64,000 nucleotides of DNA from Esteya vermicola (Eukaryota > Ascomycota > Sordariomycetes > Ophiostomatales > Ophiostomataceae): contig PCDM01000012.1 of assembly GCA_002778215.1 (NCBI GenBank), positions 1,178,001 through 1,242,000 on the forward strand. The letters run 5' to 3'. Below are positions 55,769 through 64,000 of this stretch, one piece after another (the stretch's first letter is position 1; each line of letters opens with the position of its first letter). Made by a program: the position numbers and the translations under genes. The notes below the pieces were generated by a model. It was not told where the DNA came from, did not search any database, and saw only the letters and a program-made list of their open reading frames with translations.

Positions 55769-57144
55769 CCAGAGACCAGAGAACCAGAAAACAAGAGAAG
55801 CTAGAAAGAAGGAGACGAGAGACAGGACTTGAGCCGGGACGACTGTTTAACAGGAAACACAGCCGTTGATTTGATATAGCCTGAGATGAAACAGTGAGCG
55901 GGGGGGAAGTGGAAATACAGACTGCCTACTCTCTAGTATAGTACAGACATGCAGGACCCCAAGATCACCCGCAAGGCTTGTCTGGGCGCAGTCTGGCTCG
56001 TGATCACAAGAGACAAGCGCTCTCGCCCACTCTCGCCATCTTTAGCCGCCGAACACTCCATTCTGTCCTCTTTTGTCCCCTTTTGTCCTTCCTTCTTCTT
56101 TCTTCTCCTCTCTCCTTCTTCTCCCCAAGATGCACTCCCCTCCCGCTTCGGACCGGCTGTGCTAAAGAGACAATGGCACGAGGGGGCCAGGCGACCAGGC
56201 CAGATCGTTCCTCGGACGACAGCCAAAATTTGTAACAACTCCGTATCTGCAGGTACGCGCGCTTCCTGTAGGGCCAAGACTTGTGAGCTGGCAAAAGGAT
56301 CGACTGCGTGCTCGTACTACGTAAGCGCCACACGGCAGAAAGGGGAGCTCTGGCCAGAGAGGGCGGAAGATTGCAATGATCCGAGCCGACCTCGTCTGCC
56401 ATGGCCATGTTTCTGCATCCCTACAGCGTAGCAGCCAGAAATCCCCCCGAGGTTAGCCCATCCATATACGCCGTACGTATACACTCCTACAGCATCTGCA
56501 CAGCCCTAGCAAGGGCCGATCCTCGCTCCTCAGCCCACTGCCGACTTCTTAAACGCCCGGAGGAGACGGCCGAATGTGGAAAGAGACCGCCGCAGTCGCA
56601 AGACGAATCTGTGCCGTCTTGCCCCATGCATGTGATGGAAGCTACCGTCTGTTGGTCTTGCTCGTCACGAGAAATCCCTGGCTGCTACCCACCCACGCCA
56701 AGCCGGCCAATGGAGAGGCCGGCGCCTACGTAGTACGTAGAAGTGAAAAAGGGAAAAAGGGAGGGTAGGAGAAGAAGGAGAAGAAGAATGAAGAAAAAGA
56801 GACGCAGTCATCATCGCCAGCACAGCCAACCAGCCCGTCCTCTCTTACAACCCACCCTCTTCAGCGTTGCACTTGCACCTGCACTTGTAATCTGCACTTG
56901 CAACCTGTACAGCCCTCCCAAAACTCTTCACATCCCGACAACCAACATGTCGCTTACGCTCCTTGTGCCCTACGCGTACCCATATACCGAGCCCGCACCG
57001 TATCCGTAGAGGGACTACGTTATCTAGCGGTGACCTGCCCCTCGCGTGCAACTCATCGGTGCAGAAAAAAAATGAGCTCTCTGTCCGTACAGGAGAAGCC
57101 GCACACCTATGGATCCTCCACCGTCCAAACACCTGTTGGCTACG

Positions 57145-57290
57145 CAGTACGGAGTACTCGTACACGAGATCATAAAAGTTCCTTGCATAAGTCATGCACG
57201 TCGTACGAGCCAGTACGAGCCAGGACGAGCCAGTGCCTGACGTGAGAAGAAACAAGTACGGAGTACGAGTACGGCATGCTCGTCTCGTAC
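57145..57290. repeat. GTAC array cluster
   Basis: Includes GTACGGAGTACTCGTAC near 57147, three GTACGAGCCA-type units near 57204-57225, and GTACGGAGTACGAGTACGG at 57256. Confidence 0.75.
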
Positions 57291-58429
57291 GCAGCAAACC
57301 GAATGGTCTAAAAATAGATTTAAAAATAGAATGTTCTCCTCATCGGTCAACAGGTCCACTTGATTTGTGGGGCTTCATCTTTCTAGTCTGGCCAATCACC
57401 GTTCAGAGCACACCTCCTCTCTGCGCCCCATCGTACAACCCCCCTTCCTCGTCCTCCTGTCCGCTGCTCTCCCCTTCCCACACGCATCCCATCTGAGAAG
57501 CTGCGTGCGGCTCGTCCGCAGACCCCAAGGCGGCTGAAAAAAAAAACATGTACAGACTCGACGTGGTAGCACCAGCAAGATGCCCGTGGGGTACAGAGAA
57601 CGGAGCAAGGCAGTAGCAAGTGGGTGGGCAGTGGAAGGAAGCCAGGCAGGGCACGTTCTTCATTGGCAAGCGTACTGCCGTGTGCCATTTGTACCTGCGT
57701 CTCTGTGCTTAATAATAGATATACGCACAGTTCCACTGTATCGCCCCGGGGCAAAGAGAGTCGGACAAGACGGACGGTCCATGGCGACCGAGCAGGCAGC
57801 CAGTAGGAGCCAGACCGGTCTGTGGGCTGTACGCTCCCTGTGCCAATACGAGACAGGGAAGCAGGGAAGCAGGGAGAAGGAGACGAAGACGAGGGAGACG
57901 TGATTTCTGCAGCTCTCTCCAGTGCCCTGCATCTGGTCGGAATCCTTCAAACCAGCTGCTCACCGCTCTGTTGTTCTCTGCCCTCTCTGCCCTCTCTGCT
58001 CTCACACCCTCCCTTGCAGACTCGTCTTTGCATGCTCCGCAAATAGAAGCAAGCCGAGTGGGCAGCGGCTGGGAGACTGTCTATCTCATAGGCCCGTAGA
58101 TTTATACATTATACAGATCACGTGTCGTCTTGAAATAAACCTAGGTTTGGATTGCCTCGAAAGAGACGAGAAGAATAAGAGAATAAAGAATAAAAAGAAC
58201 AAAAAATAGGGGAAACATCCGTTTCCATACTCCCCTCGTCCGTATGCTCGTAGCGCCTTGTCCAACTTTTGTGCCGTCCCATAGGAAATCAAAAATCAGA
58301 AATCAAAAATCAGCAAAAAGAAAAAAAAAAACAAAAAAAGCCAACGAAAACAGAAACGGGCAATTCATCTTCACCCCATCCACCCATTAGAAACACACTG
58401 CATGACCTCTTACACTCGAGTGACAAGCT

Positions 58430-61400
58430 TTACGCAGGTCCTCCTAGGCTATCGGGTGCATTGTACACACCAAAGGCACCCTCCTCGGTGCCCTTTTCGG
58501 CCTTCCATGTTCCATTGAGCATAGGACACAGCCTGGACTGTCAGCAAAGAGAAAGGAAAAGAAGAGAGAGGAAAGGAGAAGAAGAAAAAGAAGAAAAAAC
58601 CCCAAAAAACCCACTTCTTATTGGTCTTGATATGACCCTGAAGACCACAGTTGGCACACTTCCGGGTCGTCGTTCCACCGCGCTCTATCGATGGAGCCGG
58701 CGAGTCCGGGTCGCCGTCATGGATCTGCTGCTGGAGAGCCTTTTGCTTCTCGCGTGCATGCCGTCTCTCCTTGTTCCGGTGCAAGCGGGCTTCTTCGGTC
58801 TCGAGTCTATGCACGTTAGCACGCCTCTTATCTCAAAAACAGAAAAAAGAAAACATACCGCTGCATCAAGACACGATCGTAGTCGATGTTACCGGTTGGC
58901 TTCACGGAATAGGGACTGTGCATGTTAGCTTCCAAACGTCGTTCTGACCCAATTACGTCTCCCGCCAAAAAACGTACTCAATCTTTTCCATGTCAATCGA
59001 TGCCCGCTGTCTCATATACTGGGAAATCACGCCTGGGTCATGGACAATCTCCGTCTTGGTGTACGTCTGGCCCGTCCTCCCATCCCGATACGTCCGCGTG
59101 ATCCGCAGCTTGCGCTTCTCCGGCGCCACGGACATGCTAGGCCGGCTCATCTGGCTCACTCCGTCATCGTGATGGTGTGGTGCCGGCGTCGGGGCGGCCG
59201 TCTCCTTGGCCGCGTTGAACCGGTCGTCCTCGTCGTCCTGCGGCTGCACATCCTCGTCGTCGTGGGCTGTCTCGTCCTCGAGCGTCGACTGCTGAGACGT
59301 CCAGATCTTACGTATCGCCTCATTATACAGCGCGTCCTGCTTCTTGACGTTGTACATGTGCCCATTGTTCGCCTTGCGTTCTCGCTCCATAGCGTCCGCA
59401 GACGTCGCAGCCGGGCCCTGGATGGCTCCCATGAAGCCCCCCTTCATGGACGTCCGGATAAAACTGAAGCCGAGTCCTCGTCCGGTAGGGTCGCCCCCGC
59501 CATGCAGCTGCAACATCGCCTTGCCCGCACACGCATCGATAAACGACTTGGTCGTCTTCCACGGCACCATGCGCATCGCCATATTCTCCTTGTCGTTGTC
59601 GTCGTCAATGTCGTCCAGCGCCGCACTATCGTCCAGCTGGTACCCATTCTGCGACAGCTCGTTCTGGCCCACCTGCATCGCGTCGTGCAGGCAGACGTCG
59701 TCCGGCTTGATCATGCTGTTGATCGCCGCCAGATCCATCAACTCGTCATTCGGCTTCAGGCCCCACGTCTTTGATTCCTTATCGTAGTGCAAAAACTCCT
59801 TCAGCTTCTGCCGGTTCTGCGCATCGTTCGAGTCCTTGACGTGCGACGTTATGTCCGACAACGACACCGACCCGTTCTTGGCAATCATCCGGTAGGCCAC
59901 CATCTTCAGCCGGTTCTTGCTCAGCGCCGTCACCTTGCGTGAGTGCGGTCCCGGTACCTCCGCCAGCGGGAACGTCTGTCCGACCACAAACAAATGGTCA
60001 ATCTTGCGCAGGTAGTACGACGTGCCGTCCTGGCTCGTGTGTGTCCGCCCAAAGAGAAAGTCGGTCGGCCGCGCCTTGTGCTTGAAGATGGGTGCGTGGA
60101 ACATGGGATTGTGGATCGTCGGCACAATCTCGCCGGGATCGACGGTGCCAAAGTTGGAAAACGGCGACTTGTCCTCGGGTAGCAAAAACGAGATCTCGCC
60201 CAAATCCGGCTTGGGCGGCCGCTCTTCGTCCACCTTGGATTTTCGCCGGTAGTAGTTGATGATCTTGTTGCCCATGCCAAAGTTGGACAGGACCGTGGGG
60301 ATCTCCTCGCAGTACTCAAAGAGCACGGCCGTGGAGTTGTCGCCGAGAGAGAGGTCCTTGGAGCGCGCAAACGTCTCCTGCACCTTTTTGAATTTCCACT
60401 CCCGCTTGGCCACCTTGTGCAGCCGCGCCAGGCGCACCGGGAAGCCGATGCCCTTGTTGACCTTGAGCTGTGGCCGATGGAAATCATGCGGTTCCGGTCC
60501 ATAACGCGTAATGGCATAATACGGCCACAGCAGCTTCAAGGCTGGCAGGCTGTGCTCGACCTGGACGTTGCTGAGCTGCGCCCGCACACGGTGCTGGTGG
60601 TTCTCCTTCAGCTGCTCGTACGCCTGGTCGTTGGAGTAGTTGAAGCGCGCGGCCAGGCTGCGCGCCAGACGGCCGTTGGGCTGTGGCTTGTTCTCACCAG
60701 GAGCCGCGGCTGTCGTCGCTACCGTCTTGGCACGCTTGGTCATGTGGCCGCCATTGTCGGCCTCGTCGAGGAGCAGGCGGTGGTCCGACATGTCGAGGTA
60801 GACCCGCTTGGCTGCCCGCACCGTGGCCTCCTCAAACGAGTCAAAGGACGGGGCAATGTATCGGGAAATAGCAGGCAAGCCACGCTCGACAATAATCTTG
60901 CGCTTCTTCACAGCTGGCGCCGACCCCAAGATTTCGCGTTCCCACTCGTCCTGCTCCCTCTGCTCCCTCTGCTCTCTTTGGTCTCTCTGGTCTCTTGCCC
61001 GCGCTGCCTGCTTTCTCTTGCCCGCGCCTGCGGCATGGTCGCCGCTTGATGGTGCCGGAGGCGATGGCGGCCCGGCTATATTGTCCCAGTCGGAGCAGAT
61101 AATGTCAAAGTCCTTGAGCAGGAACCCACCCACAGGCTCATCCTCATCACCGTCACCAAAGGCGTCGAAAAAGATGTTGCCGTCGTCTTCCCCCTTGGGC
61201 TCCGGCTTTAGACACGAGACGAAACCGCGAGCTGCTGCGTCCTGGATCCGCTGCGGCACGGTGGCCTGGGCCGGTCCCGGGATGCGAAAGAGCTTCTCCT
61301 GATCGGCCTCGAACTCGATGCTGAGCTTGGTGGGAACGAGTGGCCTCGGTGGCTTGGTCGGCTTCTTCTCCGTAAGGGACAGCGGCTTCGGCGCGAGCTG

Positions 61401-62081
61401 CTCGTTAAAGTTGAGAATCTTGCCCTTTTCAAACGAGGGAAAGGCCAACTTGACTAGGTCGATGAGATTCTCGGCAGCGGGCGGGATGTTGGGATCTTGG
61501 TTGGCATCGCAGCGGTAGTCTTCGGGAAAGTTGAGGGCACGGTCGCTGTCGGTCACGGCAAAGGGATCGTTTGTCGAGGACGGCGCTGGGCCCCCGTCTT
61601 GGTTCTTGTCGTCTGGCATGTCGTCGTCGTCGCCACCGACGGCCCTGTCACTAGCAGCGTCGTCCATGATCTCGACATCGGCCCCTTCTTCCCCTTCTTT
61701 GCCCGGCAACGGCGACAACCGAAAACCGCCATCGTGCGTGGGCGAGGAGAGCTGGTCACCAAACAAGTCGTCGGTATCGTTGCTAGTGCCCGTGTCGTCG
61801 GTCAGCCCGGGGAGATCGCCCGAGGCATTCTTGCTCGAGGACTCTTCTTCTTCAGGGAGGTCGTCGTCGCTAATGTCTTCGAAATCTTCTGCGTCCTGTG
61901 CTTTGCCTTCCTGGTTGAATTGAATGTTCAGGAGATCGGCCGGCAAACTGCCGCCTTCATTGCCCTGCTGGCTGCCATTCAAAATCTGCATAATCGCTTC
62001 CTCATCCTCGTTGGCTGTGCGCTTCCAGTCATCCTCGTTGAACGAGGAGAACTCGCGCTTGTCGTCATCTGTTGAAGGCAT
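58430..62081 (-). CDS. TAF1: TAF1, largest subunit of TFIID
   Basis: Four exons, 62081-58978, 58915-58859, 58806-58615 and 58532-58430, give 1,151 residues, close to yeast Taf1 (1,066). TAF1 is the scaffold of TFIID at RNA polymerase II promoters. The N-terminus (FSSFNEDDWKRTANEDEEAI) is the acidic TBP-contacting region. The central DUF3591 domain contains ALKLLWPYYAITRYGPEPHD, GFPVRLARLHKVAKREWKFK, LLPEDKSPFSNFGTVDPGEI and a late block TGRGLGFSFIRTSMKGGF. After SQYMRQRASIDMEKI the small exons encode DPYSVKPTGNIDYDRVLMQR and RKCANCGLQGHIKTNKK. The last exon supplies LCPMLNGTW, completing a C-x2-C-x4-H-x7-C knuckle. There is no bromodomain, as in yeast. Intron 3 has donor GTGGGT and acceptor GTCCAG. 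All four exons close the reading frame. Confidence 0.95.
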
Positions 62082-62832
62082 CTTTTTTGGCGTTACAAGT
62101 CAAGAAAGACTCTAATAATGTCGTCTGTAGAGTGGCGTTGGTTCTGCTTTGCGTGTTGTCTTGCGTGCTGGCCAGGCAAGCTGTGCCCGGCCCACTCAGG
62201 AAATGTGCCGTATCCTCCCCCCAGAAACTTCTCTCAGGCAGAGACGACAGAATCGATGCGCGTCATGGCAGAGACCAGCGGGCAGTTGCAAAAAAGTGCT
62301 CTTTGCAAAAGAGTAAAAAAAATAAAGGTAGATAAAGCGCTGGGAGACGTGCGTTTTTGCTCGACGCAGGGACTCGAATGACACAAAGGAATTAAAAAAC
62401 TCTATCAGGTAAATCGGTAGAAATAAAACAGGAGAGGATGGATGGGAGATTCGAGGAGCGGCGCGTGTTGCGATGGATGGTGGCGATGAGTGATAAAGTG
62501 AACTTTTTGTGAATGTCATTTCGATTTCGAAATTCCATGGGAGCGCGACTCCTTCACTCGAAAAGTGGGTCTAATATTAGTCATAATTTGACCTCGTGTT
62601 ACACAGGATAACCAAACAGTATCATGTACAGTATATGCACCGTACTGACACCGTACTATACACCTCTGCCCAGGTGAACGACGATACTCGAATAAGAAGG
62701 CAGGGCAAATACACATGGAACAATGGCAATACACGGATACCAGACACAATTCTTGGCTGTTCGTTTTGCAATTTTTTTATGGGCAGGCTACTCATTGGCT
62801 GCTGCTGCCTCTGTATCTACTATTCTGTTCGC
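62082..62832. promoter_or_regulatory. Intergenic region between TAF1 start and NOG2 end
   Basis: Both genes are on the minus strand, so this 751-bp stretch holds the NOG2 3' UTR and the TAF1 promoter. It has A-rich sequence near 62310-62330 and a few GTAC units near 62625-62660. No gene was seen. Confidence 0.5.
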
Positions 62833-63963
62833 CTATCGACGTTGTCTCTTGGCTCTCTTGCCTTGTTTTGGCACTGGTGGCCTGTCTTCGCTCTCACTGG
62901 ACTCGTCTGCTGCCTCGGCAGTCTCTTCCTCTTCCTCCCCCTCTTCGCCTCCTTCTTCCTCTTCGTCGTCCTCCTCTCCACTTATACTCCCCAAGGATAT
63001 CATGTCGTCTGCACTGTCATCGTCTGCCTTGCCATTTTCTGCATCCTTCTCCGCCTCAGAGTCGGATAGAGAGCTGGGAGCGCTGTCACTGCCAAAGTCC
63101 TCAAAATCATCCCTTTCTACTTCGTCTTCTTTGTCTTCCTCCTTTGTCTGGTCTTCGCTGTCCTTATCGGCCTCTGGTGTAGGCGCCCCCATGGAAGTAT
63201 TCGGCTCGCTCTCGGCCTCGTCCCGCTTGCGCTTCTTGGGCATCTCGCCGTAGCGTCCAGCGCGGCCTTCTATACCTTCTTCCTTGTCGTCGCTGGAAAA
63301 CGTGTTCGCTGGCACGGTAAACCAAGGAATCTTGCCTCGTAGAAAGTCGTTGAGCACAATCCGTGCCATGCCATCGACGTCGGCTTCACCGCCAGACAAT
63401 AGCCGGCCACGTTTTCTGGACAGCTGCTCCAAAAAGTCGACGGCATCTTTCCATTCTTTCAGCTCATATGTTCGGGCAATATGGTGTGGTTTTGTCCTCC
63501 TTAGTACAGCGGGAATGTATTGTGCGGGATTGTAGACTGCGGGCAAGGGGTCAGTAATGAAATCGTACAGAAAGTGGCGGGCGAAGAATGACGTACTCTT
63601 TTCTGTGCGAACAGCTCCACGCAGTAGGATATCCTCGGCAGAAGCATTCTGGTCTGGCGGCACAATGCCAGGGCAATCGATGAGGAAGATGCGCTTCATC
63701 AGCCGAACAAACTGCCAGACTTTGGTCTCGCCAGGAATCGGTGCCACATTGCACGTCTTCTTGCCCAGCAGAGCGTTCAGCACCGAGCTCTTGCCGACAT
63801 TGGGATACCCAACCAAGCCTACGCTGATCTGTTTCCGATCGGCGTGCAATGAGGAGAACTGTCTCAGCAGAGATATTAAGGAGCCCTTTCCAAAGGGATT
63901 GGTAACCGACGCACGGAACGCACAGGTCGGTACCGTCTTTTGTAATGTTTTTACCCATCGAGC
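62833..63963 (-). CDS. NOG2: Nog2, pre-60S GTPase (partial, N-terminus beyond right edge)
   Basis: Two exons in view, 63963-63597 and 63536-62833, 357 codons, with an upstream intron from 63964 (branch ACTAAC, acceptor AACAG) running off the edge. Nog2 is a circularly permuted GTPase that holds its place on pre-60S particles until Nmd3 can bind. The order is right for the permuted fold: the G5-side text AFRASVTNPFGKGSLISLL comes first, then ISVGLVGYPNVGKSSVLN (P-loop), PIPGETKVWQF (G2) and IFLIDCPGIVPP (G3). After YIPAVLRRTKPHHIARTYEL and GKIPWFTVP the chain becomes an acidic, basic-ended tail. The 60-nt intron at 63537-63596 has no in-frame stop; it is called because splicing gives RTEKIYNPAQYIP, matching the family, while retention adds 20 residues. 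Confidence 0.93.
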   Translation of the reverse strand, partial: ARWVKTLQKTVPTCAFRASVTNPFGKGSLISLLRQFSSLHADRKQISVGLVGYPNVGKSSVLNALLGKKTCNVAPIPGETKVWQFVRLMKRIFLIDCPGIVPPDQNASAEDILLRGAVRTEKSTSFFARHFLYDFITDPLPAVYNPAQYIPAVLRRTKPHHIARTYELKEWKDAVDFLEQLSRKRGRLLSGGEADVDGMARIVLNDFLRGKIPWFTVPANTFSSDDKEEGIEGRAGRYGEMPKKRKRDEAESEPNTSMGAPTPEADKDSEDQTKEEDKEDEVERDDFEDFGSDSAPSSLSDSEAEKDAENGKADDDSADDMISLGSISGEEDDEEEEGGEEGEEEEETAEAADESSESEDRPPVPKQGKRAKRQRR

Positions 63964-64000
63964 CTGTTTTGTTAGTTTCCGTCAAAAAAGCTAAAAAATT

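Larger units (their letters stand above)
53348..58429. other. 5.1-kb gene-poor region upstream of the MADS gene
   Basis: Includes the MADS-gene promoter and leader and the TAF1 3' end. It contains G runs (about 54182-54190), a GTTTTCTC repeat (about 54464-54490), a CCAGAGAA tandem repeat (55713-55768) and GTAC clusters (55195-55375, 57145-57290 and smaller groups near 56230 and 56468). It also has a possible E-box TCACGTGT at 58109. Reading frames here are short and unlike known proteins. No gene is supported. Confidence 0.55.

Noticed and set aside
55713..55800. Possible CRISPR-like array
   Set aside because: The repeat is an 8-bp head-to-tail unit without spacers, in a fungal genome; it is a simple minisatellite.

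Overview
The window is nuclear DNA of a filamentous ascomycete (Pezizomycotina, most likely Sordariomycetes). This is inferred from several things. Coding regions are GC-rich. Introns are short (mostly 55-110 nt), with GTATGT/GTGAGT donors and CTAAC/CTGAC branch sites. The protein families are typical of moulds: AbaA, an Rlm1-type MADS factor, CORVET Vps8 and a secreted LPMO-like protein. No prokaryotic, organellar, tRNA, rRNA or CRISPR features were seen.

Fifteen protein genes can be supported, two of them cut by the window edges. Left to right: VPS8 (-, runs off the left edge); a DUF3752/GPALPP1-like protein (+); a membrane RING-H2 protein (-); a cyclophilin H-type peptidyl-prolyl isomerase (+, 5 exons); a secreted LPMO-like protein with an N-terminal histidine after its signal peptide (-); abaA, a TEA-domain conidiation regulator (-); MRD1, a five-RRM ribosome biogenesis factor (-); LC8 dynein light chain (+, 7 exons in 785 bp); an ELL-type elongation factor (-); the PIG-P/Gpi19 subunit of the GPI-GlcNAc transferase (+); ARP4 (+); a zinc/PLP D-serine dehydratase (-); an Rlm1/MEF2-type MADS factor (-); TAF1 (-); and NOG2 (-, runs off the right edge). 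They do not form a metabolic cluster. Most are conserved housekeeping genes for transcription, chromatin, ribosome assembly, trafficking and GPI anchoring, plus two developmental or stress regulators.

Genes are packed in short groups separated by long gene-poor stretches (about 9.6-14.7, 17.6-20.6, 24.0-27.4, 37.6-44.8 and 53.3-58.4 kb). Several of these stretches carry dense arrays of the palindrome GTAC at 6-7 bp spacing. The arrays are nearly absent from coding sequence and are the most unusual sequence-level signal here. A separate AT-rich block (about 31.1-32.5 kb) lies between MRD1 and LC8 and looks like a decayed insert. The abaA promoter has five CATTCY elements (the published AbaA binding motif) within 385 bp, which suggests autoregulation.

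Exon boundaries were worked out by hand from splice signals, reading-frame closure and family similarity. No search was run, so identities rest on recognised motifs.
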